NCBI GenBank assembly: GCA_014379925.1
Contig: JACMKY010000574.1
Span: forward strand, 1-5,553
DNA length: 5,553 bases
DNA from: Cytophagales bacterium
GTDB taxonomy: Bacteria > Bacteroidota > Bacteroidia > Cytophagales > ES-bin-26
Direction: 5' to 3'
The notes under the pieces were generated by a model that worked only from the letters and a program-made list of their open reading frames with translations, made no database searches and was not told where the DNA came from. Positions 1 to 5,553 of this stretch are shown here, one piece after another (position 1 is the stretch's first letter; every line of letters begins with the position of its first letter). Made by a program: the position numbers and the translations under genes.

Positions 1-97
1 AATTTACGCTCGTTCAGGTGTGACGGGAAGCCGCGACGCTCCAACCGAGAAATAGCCAGCCGGTTGATGCGTTGAGAAAAACTTACTCATCCACTCA
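1..97. other. Short region downstream of the kinase, no confident gene
   Basis: The kinase stop is followed on its own strand by a second in-frame TGA (95-97). ACTCATC occurs twice (85-91 and 93-99). CAACCG (42-47) and CGGTTG (61-66) form a 6-bp inverted repeat with a 13-nt loop, but no T run follows on either strand, so a terminator is not supported. A 28-codon minus-strand frame from ATG 90 to TAA 4-6 exists but resembles nothing known. Confidence 0.4.
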
Positions 98-3000
98 TCA
101 ACCCATAAACTCTTTTTCCCTCAGGAATTGCTGATAATGACGCTGAAAAATAGTCAGATTTTCCTTTAGTCGCTGCAATCCCGCGGCCAGTTCCGAAACG
201 TCCTCCCTTTTCAGCCGGGCCTCCACCTCGGCGGCAACGCTCGCCAACCGGTCGAGGCCCAGCGTACCGGCGTTGCCTTTCAGGGTGTGTAAATGACTCA
301 GCACCAACGCATAGTCACCCGTTTCGGCGGCCGCTTCGCACGCTTGCAACTGCTGCTCGGCTTCCCCGGCAAAATCGTCGAAAGCGGCCTGCACCGTCTC
401 CAGGCCCCCGTATTTTTTCAGTTGCGCCACTGCGTCCGGGTTGATGAAGGGAGGCAGTGATTGCGGACCGTAGTCCGTGGCCAACTGCCCGCCGTCTCCG
501 GTCAATAATTGCTTTTTCACCGTCCCCTTGTCCGCTGCCAGCAGCCATTCCTTGACCTTTCGGATCAGGATCTGCGCTTTGATGGGTTTGGAGATGTAGT
601 CGTCCAGGCCCTGGCTCATAAACCGTTCCCGGTCTTCGCTCATCGAGTAGGCCGTCATGGCTACGATGGGCGGCAATTGGGGAATGGCTAGCTTCCGGGC
701 TTCCGCCGTCACGGTGATGCCGTCCATGTCGGGCATCTGGATGTCCATGAAAATCAGGTCGTATCCTTCGTCTTCGCTCAGGATGACATTTCCTTCGGCC
801 ACGCGGCGGACCGCTTCGCTCCTGGTCGGCTGGTCGCCATCGGTCCGCCGATGCGGTTCCTTCGGAAGGATGACATTTCCTTCGGCCGCGCGGCGGACCG
901 CTTCGCTCTTGGGCGGCTGGTCGCCATCGGTCCGCCGATGCGGTTCCTTCGGGAGGTCACCCCCCCCCTCGTGGAGGAGAGGGGTCTCGGGCAGGTAAAC
1001 CGCCCGGATCTTTCGGAGCGCTTCCTGGCCGTTGGAAGCGGTTTCAACCCGGCAGCCCGCCCGGATCAGGATTTCGGAAGCCACTTTCCGGTTGATCTGG
1101 TTGTCGTCCACCAGCAGGATGCGGGGGTTGCGCCCCTGGAAGTAGTCCTGGGGCAGGAACTCCTCTTCTTGCTCGAGTTCGCGGCGTGGGCCCGTGCGCG
1201 TTTCCCGGGCCTCGAACGTAAACCAGAACGTGCTGCCCTTGCCCACCGCCGACACCAGACCGATCTCGCCGTTCATCATCCGGCACAGTTCGCGGGAAAT
1301 GGCCAGGCCCAGCCCGGTACCTCCGTAGGCTTTGGTGGATGAATTGTCCACCTGGCTGAAGGAGTTGAAGAGCAGGGCCTGGTTTTCCCGGCTGATGCCG
1401 ATGCCCGTGTCCGACACCTCCACCTTGAGCGTTCGGGTCTTGCCGCCGCGTTTGCCCGTCACCGGCGACACGCGGAGGTGGATGCGGCCGCCGTCGGTAA
1501 ACTTGATGGCGTTGGAGGTGAGGTTGGACAGAATCTGCAGCAGGCGCGTTTCATCGGCGATCACGTAGGAGGGTACCGACTCCTCGATGGAATACGTCAA
1601 CCAGTTGTCTTTGATGCTGGCCTGCTGGGAGAAGAGCGCGTAGAGCTTTTCTACCGTATCCCGGAGGGAAATCGGTGTTTTGTGCAGTGCCATCTTGCCC
1701 GCCTCGATCTTGGAAAGGTCCAGGATGTCGTTGAGGATGTTGAGCAGGGTTTCGGAGGATTTCTTGATGGTGTAGACGTACTCCTTCTGCTCTTTCTGCA
1801 GGGGCGTGGTGTTGAGCAGGTCGATCATCCCGATGACCCCGTTCATTGGCGTGCGGATTTCGTGGCTCATGTTGGCCAGGAAACGCTCTTTCACTTTCAG
1901 GGATTTCTCAGCCACTTCCTTGGCCTTGATGAGTTCCTGGGCGGCGTTCTTCAGCTTGGTGATGTCGCGGGCCACGCCTTCGATCTCGCTGGGCCGGTTT
2001 TGGTTGTTGTAGATGAGACGGATGTTGAGGATGAACGGAATGTAGGTGCCGTCTTTGATGCGCACGCTGGTTTCGAAGTTCTTGACGCTGCCGTGGCGCA
2101 GCAGTTCCCGCATCACCTTGCGCTCCTGGGCCGTGTCCTGGAAGAATTGCGCGATCTTCTTGCCCAGCACCTCCATCGGACGGTAGTTGGTCACCTCGTA
2201 CACCGACGGACTGATCATAATGATCTTGCCCTTCAGGTCGGAGCGGTAGTAGATATCCTGGAAAGACTCGAAGATGTTGCGGAATTTTTCCTCGCTGTGA
2301 ATCAGGGCCAGTTCGGCGTACTTCTTCTGGGTAATGTTGTGGGCAATGCCCGAAACCTCTTCGATGCGCGGGGCGGCCCCGTTGCCTTCGGAGTGGAAAA
2401 TGGGATCCAGGTAGATTTCCCGCCAGGTGCTGCGTCCGTACTCGTCCTGCACCTGCACCTCAAAGTACTGCGGGTAGCCCTGGAAGGCCAGCTTGTACTT
2501 TTTCTCCCAGAGGGATGGTTCATTGGGGTGGGCTTCCGCCGGGTTGGTAAATTGCCCGCGCAACCGTTCCTGACCCAGGTTCAGTTCCGGCTTGAAGCCC
2601 AGCTGCGCTTCGATAGACTCGGCGTAGTTTTGGTTGAATGAGGTGAGTGTCAGTCGTTTGTTGACCGACCACATCAGGTGAGAACCGCTTTCGAAGATGG
2701 CGTTCAGCCGGGCCGTCTGCTTGTGGAGTTCCTCCTCGTTCTGCTTGCGCTCGATGGCCAGCGCGATCTGCCCGGAAATGAAGTCGAGCAGTTCCAGGTC
2801 CTTGATGGTGTAGGTGCTCCGGCTCCGGTAGCATTTGACGGCGATGATGCCGGTGATGCGGCTGCCGATCTTGAGCGGTACGCCCAGCCAGACCTTCGGA
2901 ATAACCCCGTACACCTCAATCTTGTTCTCGTTGGCCAGCTGAATGATCTGCTCCTCGTAAAGAAACAGCGACTTGTTGTAGGCGATGGCGTATTCGGTGA

Positions 3001-4720
3001 GTCCCTTGCCCGCCCGGCGTTGGTTGAGACGCACTTCGCCCTCGAAAAACTCGTCCACGTAGTAAGGGAAGTAGAGGAAGTTCTTCGGTTCGTTGTAGAG
3101 GGTGATGTAGAAATTCTTGGCCTCGATGATCTTGTCCAGTTCCCGGTGGATGTTCTGGTACAAGTCTTCCAGGTTGACGCTCTGGATGGTGAGGTTGGCG
3201 ATGCTGTGGTAGAGGCTTTGCGCTTTTTCCGCCCGGATCTTGTCGGTGATGTCGTAGAGGATGCAGCGGAGGGCGGTGGGCCGGGCGTGCTCGAAGCGAC
3301 ACGTCACGCTGCCGGCCAGGTGAATGCTTTTGCCTTCCTTGCTCACGAAAACCGTTTCGAATTTGTAGAGCTTCTCTCCCTTGAGGATCTTGCTGAACTT
3401 GCGCAGGGTGGCGCGCACCAGGTCGGGGTGAATGATATCCTTGACGTTCAGTCGCTCGATTTCCGCGTCGGTGTAGCCCAGCTTTTCCTTCCAGGCGTGG
3501 TTGACGAACAGGAAACCGCCCTTTAGTGAAAGCACCTGGATGAGGTCGTTGGTGTTGTCGAACACGTCCTGCAACTGCGCGTTGGTGCGGGCCAGCACCA
3601 TGGCCACCCGTTTCTTGTCGGTTACGTCCTCCCCGATGCGCGTGAGCCCGGTGGTTTCGCCCTGGGCGTTGTTCATCATCACCGAGTGGTACTGCACGTA
3701 GCGCACGTTTCCCTCCCGGGTGACGATGACCCGTTCGCTTTTGTTGAAGATGCCACCCCGGTCGAGGGCCGTCCGGAACTCGTTCCGGCGTTGGGTTTCT
3801 TCGGCTTCGGGAACGAAAACCTTGAAGAAATCCTTGCCCACCACCTCTTCCCGGGTCCAGCCGGTGACCTTGAGCATGAAGTCGTTGCAGAACGAGACGG
3901 TTCCGTCGCGCTCGATGGTGAAACCCAGCAGGTTTACCTTCTCCAACGCTTTCCGGAAATTTTCCTCCGCCTTCAGGACCGCCTGCTGGCGCTGGTGCTC
4001 GTCCTCGACCAGCTTGCGTTCCGTTACGTCGATGGCCGAGGAAATGTAGCCCTGGAAATGGCCGTCGCCGTCGATGTAGGGAATGCCGTGGTCTACCATC
4101 CAACGGTATTCGCCGTCGGAGCGCCGCAGGCGGTAGGTCACCTCAAAGCTTTGCCGCTTCTTGAAAGCCTGGTCGATCTCCGAGAGCGCGGGGGCCACGT
4201 CGTCGGGGTGCATGCTTTCCAGCCAGCCGCTTTCCACTTCCTGTTCCAGCAACCGGCCGGTGAAGGAGAGCCACTGGCGGCTGAAAAAGTAGAAGTAGTT
4301 GTTGGCGTTGGTCATGCGGAGCAGTACCGGGGCGTGGTCGGCCATAATGCGGAACTTGGCCTGGGCAGCCTGGTCGGAAGGAATTGGTCCTCCCGCAACG
4401 GTGGGCGGCAGTCCGCCGTTGGTCGCCCCGGACGGATCCAGCGGATTCGGGTGGACATCCACTTCCCGCAACGGCGGGTTCTTCAGTTGCTCCGCCCGGC
4501 CGTTCCGCCCGGCCGTGGACGGGCCATCGGGCAGGTGGTTTGGGGAAGGGTGGTTCGAGCCATTCCCGGTCGCCTGGTACGACATCCGACCCACGGTCAT
4601 CGCGCGCTGGTTGGCCTCGTAGGCTTTGTTGAGCCGCGCCTCTTCTCCTTGCCGGACCTTCTCCCGCAGGTGTTCAATCTCGGCGATCAACTCCTCTTTG
4701 CTTTTATCCTGCCAGTTCAT
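98..4720 (-). CDS. Soluble multi-PAS/GAF hybrid sensor histidine kinase with REC and Hpt domains
   Basis: A cytoplasmic hybrid kinase that should sense signals through PAS/GAF domains, autophosphorylate on His and pass phosphate His-Asp-His internally. Numbering is from ATG 4720 (1540 aa); a GTG at 4723 is an adjacent alternative start, and neither has a clear ribosome-binding site. Order: coiled coil (about 1-35), Gly/Pro-rich linker (50-118), PAS domains near 122-238, 250-370 and 380-498, GAF (about 510-658), PAS near 668-802 and 808-925, HisKA with SHEIRTPMNG (H953), HATPase_c with N-box NLTSNAIKF, DTGIGI and GGTGLGLAI, REC from about 1199 (acidic D1205/D1206, acceptor D1326 in FMDIQMPDMDG, T1356, K1378), and Hpt with HLHTLKG (H1478). 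No signal peptide or membrane segment is visible. All phosphotransfer residues are present. Oddity: REC carries an insert of about 75 residues with two 29-residue repeats. The gene ends in tandem TGA TGA. The family call is firm; the ligand and output partner are unknown. Confidence 0.96.
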   Translation of the reverse strand: MNWQDKSKEELIAEIEHLREKVRQGEEARLNKAYEANQRAMTVGRMSYQATGNGSNHPSPNHLPDGPSTAGRNGRAEQLKNPPLREVDVHPNPLDPSGATNGGLPPTVAGGPIPSDQAAQAKFRIMADHAPVLLRMTNANNYFYFFSRQWLSFTGRLLEQEVESGWLESMHPDDVAPALSEIDQAFKKRQSFEVTYRLRRSDGEYRWMVDHGIPYIDGDGHFQGYISSAIDVTERKLVEDEHQRQQAVLKAEENFRKALEKVNLLGFTIERDGTVSFCNDFMLKVTGWTREEVVGKDFFKVFVPEAEETQRRNEFRTALDRGGIFNKSERVIVTREGNVRYVQYHSVMMNNAQGETTGLTRIGEDVTDKKRVAMVLARTNAQLQDVFDNTNDLIQVLSLKGGFLFVNHAWKEKLGYTDAEIERLNVKDIIHPDLVRATLRKFSKILKGEKLYKFETVFVSKEGKSIHLAGSVTCRFEHARPTALRCILYDITDKIRAEKAQSLYHSIANLTIQSVNLEDLYQNIHRELDKIIEAKNFYITLYNEPKNFLYFPYYVDEFFEGEVRLNQRRAGKGLTEYAIAYNKSLFLYEEQIIQLANENKIEVYGVIPKVWLGVPLKIGSRITGIIAVKCYRSRSTYTIKDLELLDFISGQIALAIERKQNEEELHKQTARLNAIFESGSHLMWSVNKRLTLTSFNQNYAESIEAQLGFKPELNLGQERLRGQFTNPAEAHPNEPSLWEKKYKLAFQGYPQYFEVQVQDEYGRSTWREIYLDPIFHSEGNGAAPRIEEVSGIAHNITQKKYAELALIHSEEKFRNIFESFQDIYYRSDLKGKIIMISPSVYEVTNYRPMEVLGKKIAQFFQDTAQERKVMRELLRHGSVKNFETSVRIKDGTYIPFILNIRLIYNNQNRPSEIEGVARDITKLKNAAQELIKAKEVAEKSLKVKERFLANMSHEIRTPMNGVIGMIDLLNTTPLQKEQKEYVYTIKKSSETLLNILNDILDLSKIEAGKMALHKTPISLRDTVEKLYALFSQQASIKDNWLTYSIEESVPSYVIADETRLLQILSNLTSNAIKFTDGGRIHLRVSPVTGKRGGKTRTLKVEVSDTGIGISRENQALLFNSFSQVDNSSTKAYGGTGLGLAISRELCRMMNGEIGLVSAVGKGSTFWFTFEARETRTGPRRELEQEEEFLPQDYFQGRNPRILLVDDNQINRKVASEILIRAGCRVETASNGQEALRKIRAVYLPETPLLHEGGGDLPKEPHRRTDGDQPPKSEAVRRAAEGNVILPKEPHRRTDGDQPTRSEAVRRVAEGNVILSEDEGYDLIFMDIQMPDMDGITVTAEARKLAIPQLPPIVAMTAYSMSEDRERFMSQGLDDYISKPIKAQILIRKVKEWLLAADKGTVKKQLLTGDGGQLATDYGPQSLPPFINPDAVAQLKKYGGLETVQAAFDDFAGEAEQQLQACEAAAETGDYALVLSHLHTLKGNAGTLGLDRLASVAAEVEARLKREDVSELAAGLQRLKENLTIFQRHYQQFLREKEFMG
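780..953. repeat. Two 87-bp direct tandem repeat units with internal inverted repeats
   Basis: Unit A is 780-866 and unit B is 867-953. They differ at four positions (801/888, 822/909, 826/913, 866/953), about 95 percent identity. Each holds the inverted repeat CGGCGGACCG ... CGGTCCGCCG (804-813 with 841-850; 891-900 with 928-937), ten base pairs with a loop of about 27 nt. On the kinase strand each unit encodes 29 residues beginning PKEPHRRTDGDQP and ending SEAVRR(A/V)AEGNVIL. The length is a multiple of three, so copy number can change without breaking the frame. At least two other frames are also stop-free across both units. The design resembles REP/MITE-like palindromic dispersed repeats, but this window shows only the tandem pair, so dispersal in the genome is inferred. 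Confidence 0.93.
960..968. repeat. Homopolymer tract of nine C (nine G on the coding strand)
   Basis: A run of nine identical bases inside the kinase coding sequence, encoding the Gly residues of HEGGGD just before the first 29-residue repeat. Tracts of this length are known to slip in replication. One extra G on the coding strand gives GAG GGG GGG GGG TGA, an immediate stop. One fewer shifts translation into a frame that runs through both repeats and ends at the TGA at 778-780. Either way the product keeps the kinase core but loses the phospho-acceptor Asp and the Hpt domain. The tract is seen directly; phase variation is an inference. A sequencing error in the run is also possible, although the current length keeps the frame open. 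Confidence 0.85.
4391..4474. repeat. Short direct and inverted repeats in the kinase linker
   Basis: The 11-mer TCCCGCAACGG occurs at 4391-4401 and again at 4464-4474. The first copy also forms an inverted repeat: CAACGG at 4396-4401 pairs with CCGTTG at 4416-4421, and GGCGG (4404-4408) can alternatively pair with CCGCC (4413-4417) across a 4-nt loop. This stretch encodes the Gly/Pro/Asn-rich linker before the first PAS domain, which looks disordered. It may reflect slippage or remnants of small repeats; nothing points to a regulatory role. Confidence 0.55.
4491..4516. repeat. Perfect 13-bp tandem duplication in the kinase linker
   Basis: TCCGCCCGGCCGT occurs twice back to back (4491-4503 and 4504-4516) with no mismatch. 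On the kinase strand it covers the linker residues around TAGRNGRAE. Because 13 is not a multiple of three, the two copies are read in different frames, and loss or gain of one copy would frameshift the gene near its 5' end. The duplication is directly visible; recent origin is inferred from its perfect identity. Confidence 0.9.
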
Positions 4721-4734
4721 CACCCGGGTTGGTT

Positions 4735-4785
4735 TAGCTTGGGTGAAATTACGAACAAATGCGAATAATCGCTATTTTGCGTCCC
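4735..4785. promoter_or_regulatory. Probable divergent promoter region (AT-rich)
   Basis: This is the only clearly AT-rich segment between the two divergent starts. Bacteroidota promoters typically have TTG near -33 and TAnnTTTG near -7. On the minus strand a TTG is followed 21 nt later by CGCATTTG, matching the TTTG half only; it would start transcription a few tens of bases before the kinase. On the plus strand a TATTTTG (4773-4779) is one base short of the -7 consensus, with a weak TTA about 21 nt upstream. GCGA ATAA TCGC at 4761-4772 is a short dyad between them. The location is plausible, but the individual boxes are weak. Confidence 0.35.
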
Positions 4786-4792
4786 AACGCCC

Positions 4793-4806
4793 CCCGGATA
4801 TCCGGG
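4793..4806. promoter_or_regulatory. Perfect 14-bp palindrome, candidate operator
   Basis: CCCGGATATCCGGG is a perfect palindrome without a spacer. It lies in the intergenic region, about 72 bp from the kinase start and 83 bp from the transferase start, just beyond the AT-rich promoter-like core on the transferase side. A dimeric regulator could bind it and affect either gene. No specific regulator family can be named, and chance is possible in GC-rich DNA. Confidence 0.35.
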
Positions 4807-4838
4807 CAAGGAAACGCGCGGGTGACGAATTTCCCCGG

Positions 4839-4873
4839 GCCGGACTTGCGGCGCGCGGCGCACCGGGTCCGGC
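4839..4873 (+). other. Hairpin in the transferase leader
   Basis: GCCGGAC (4839-4845) is complementary to GTCCGGC (4867-4873), giving a GC-rich 7-bp stem that G-U pairs can extend slightly, with a loop of about 21 nt. It ends 16 nt before the ATG at 4890 and would lie in the 5' untranslated mRNA. No T tract follows, so it is not an intrinsic terminator. It could modulate translation, but there is no known riboswitch signature. Confidence 0.4.
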
Positions 4874-4889
4874 GCTGTTGTCCACCATT

Positions 4890-5501
4890 ATGCTCGTTAT
4901 TGCCCACTACATCGCCTCGTTCGGGGCGTTTTTCCCGCTCTCCGCCCTGGACCGTCCCTGGCAGGTTACCGCGCGGGCGTCCGCCTTGGTGGGAGCGCGC
5001 CTGGACGGGCTGGGGCCGGATTTCGTCGTTCACGGGCAAGTAGCCGTCCACCGGCAGGCGGTGGTTGAAACCGGCGTGGTATTCAAAGGACCGGTCATCG
5101 TCTCCCGCAACTGCTTCGTGGCCGCGCACGCCTACCTGCGGGGCGGCGTTTTCCTGGCCGAGGGCGTCACCGTGGGTCCGGGCTGCGAAGTGAAAGCCAG
5201 CTTCGTGTTCGGTGGCAGTACCCTGGCCCACTTCAACTACGTGGGCGATTCGCTGGTGGGGGCGCACGTCAACCTGGAGGCGGGTAGCGTAACGGCCAAT
5301 CATTTCAACGAGCGGGAAGAGAAAGCCATCTCCGTGGTCGTCGATGGCCAGCGCCTCTCTACCGGCACCGACAAGTTCGGGGCCCTGATCGGGGACCGCT
5401 GCCGCATCGGAGCCAACGCCGTCACCAGCCCTGGCACAGTTCTCCGCCCCGGCAGCGTGGTGGGCCGGCTGGCATTGGTGGATCAGGTGGGCGACCGCTA
5501 G
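4890..5501 (+). CDS. LpxA-family / GlmU-C-like left-handed beta-helix acyltransferase
   Basis: A 203-residue protein predicted to be a trimeric hexapeptide-repeat acyltransferase, probably acting in the cytoplasm on a sugar phosphate or nucleotide sugar with acetyl-CoA or another acyl donor. A short helical N-terminus (1-45, with the PW motif at 23-24) precedes hexapeptide repeats from about residue 49 (VVFKGPVIV, VFLAEGVTVGPGCEV, LIGDRCRIGANAVTSPGTVL). Residues 114-137 (HFNYVGDSLVGAHVN ... AGSVTAN) match the GlmU acetyltransferase segment H-x-x-Y-x-GD-x-x-x-G-x-x-VN-x-x-AG-x-x-T-x-N. H114 aligns with the GlmU acetyltransfer histidine, and KFGALIGD (162-169) matches the GlmU K-x-K-T-x-IGD region. 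No nucleotidyltransferase domain is present, unlike full GlmU. ATG 4890 is chosen because the homologous protein begins there; the frame stays open upstream into the kinase gene, but that part is composition-driven. No Shine-Dalgarno is visible. The fold is near certain; the substrate is unknown. Confidence 0.9.
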   Translation: MLVIAHYIASFGAFFPLSALDRPWQVTARASALVGARLDGLGPDFVVHGQVAVHRQAVVETGVVFKGPVIVSRNCFVAAHAYLRGGVFLAEGVTVGPGCEVKASFVFGGSTLAHFNYVGDSLVGAHVNLEAGSVTANHFNEREEKAISVVVDGQRLSTGTDKFGALIGDRCRIGANAVTSPGTVLRPGSVVGRLALVDQVGDR

Positions 5502-5553
5502 CGGGGCGGAATCAGCAACCGGGCGGCGCAATCCGGCTGGGGCGGCCAAGTCT
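5502..5553. other. End of window after the transferase, nothing recognised
   Basis: These 52 GC-rich bases follow the TAG of the transferase. No convincing hairpin with a T tract, start codon with context, or RNA signature is visible, and the region is cut by the window edge. Confidence 0.5.

Larger units (their letters stand above)
764..1003 (-). other. In-frame insertion splitting the receiver (REC) domain
   Basis: In ordinary receivers the helix-2 motif (here NGQEALRKIR) is followed within a few residues by the strand carrying the phospho-acceptor (here YDLIFMDIQMP). In this protein about 80 codons lie between them, residues 1240-1319 counted from ATG 4720. The insert reads as a short lead (VYLPETPLLHEGGGDL), two 29-residue repeats rich in Arg, Pro, Glu and Asp, and a tail SEDEG. 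It is hydrophilic and looks disordered. REC residues on both sides are intact, and the insert falls in a surface loop, so the domain may still fold. The lead also looks foreign to REC, so the inserted segment is probably larger than the two repeats. That it is an insertion follows from knowledge of REC structure; that the domain still works is an inference. Confidence 0.8.

Noticed and set aside
42..66. Inverted repeat CAACCG/CGGTTG as a kinase terminator
   Set aside because: Only six base pairs with a 13-nt loop and no T tract on either strand.
4..90. 28-codon minus-strand frame just after the kinase stop
   Set aside because: No ribosome-binding site and no recognisable similarity. A frame of this length is expected by chance.
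780..953. CRISPR array
   Set aside because: The two 87-bp units are directly adjacent with no unique spacers, and they lie in frame within a protein-coding gene.
1478..2641. 387-codon open frame on the plus strand opposite the kinase
   Set aside because: It lies antisense to the HisKA, PAS and GAF-end coding sequence. Its protein is Val/Leu/Asp-rich with no recognisable domain, as expected from the GC-biased codon usage of the real gene.
2916..4103. 395-codon minus-strand open frame in a different phase from the kinase
   Set aside because: It overlaps the PAS/GAF region, which is clearly coding in the main frame. The product is Arg/Gly/His/Pro-rich frame-shadow sequence.
3686..4768. 360-codon plus-strand open frame ending in the intergenic region
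   Set aside because: Antisense to well-supported PAS domains, with no motif and shadow-like composition.
4626..4889. Upstream extension of the transferase frame to ATG 4626
   Set aside because: It would overlap the kinase start region and cross the promoter. The extra 88 residues look random, and the recognisable protein begins at ATG 4890.
4749..5549. 266-codon minus-strand open frame opposite the transferase
   Set aside because: The plus-strand frame contains unmistakable hexapeptide repeats. The minus frame has no domain and is antisense composition.

Overview
The window looks like a GC-rich chromosomal fragment from a member of the Bacteroidota, probably Cytophagales-like. The evidence is the multi-PAS/GAF hybrid kinase architecture common in that phylum, a stand-alone hexapeptide transferase of the type Bacteroidota genomes annotate as 'LpxA family transferase', and the absence of clear Shine-Dalgarno sequences before either gene. 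The phylum call is an inference with moderate confidence; genus cannot be read from the sequence.

Layout: positions 1-97 are a short stretch downstream of the first gene. Positions 98-4720 (minus strand) hold one very large gene for a soluble hybrid sensor histidine kinase of about 1540 residues. Its order is N-terminal coiled coil, low-complexity linker, PAS-PAS-PAS-GAF-PAS-PAS, HisKA, HATPase_c, receiver (REC) and Hpt. Positions 4721-4889 are a divergent intergenic region with an AT-rich core, a perfect 14-bp palindrome and a hairpin. Positions 4890-5501 (plus strand) encode a 203-residue left-handed beta-helix acyltransferase resembling the C-terminal half of GlmU. The last 52 bases hold nothing recognisable.

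The most unusual point is inside the kinase. The REC domain is split by roughly 75 extra residues between helix 2 and the strand carrying the phospho-acceptor Asp. The insert contains two nearly identical 87-bp (29-codon) tandem units, each with a 10-bp inverted repeat, and a run of nine G on the coding strand. This looks like a palindromic repeat element inserted in frame. The G tract is placed so that a one-base slip would remove the REC phospho-acceptor and the Hpt domain while leaving the kinase core intact. A second, perfect 13-bp tandem duplication lies in the N-terminal linker.

The two genes are divergent and share one intergenic region, so shared regulation is possible. No functional link between them is visible, and no DNA-binding output regulator for the kinase lies in the window.
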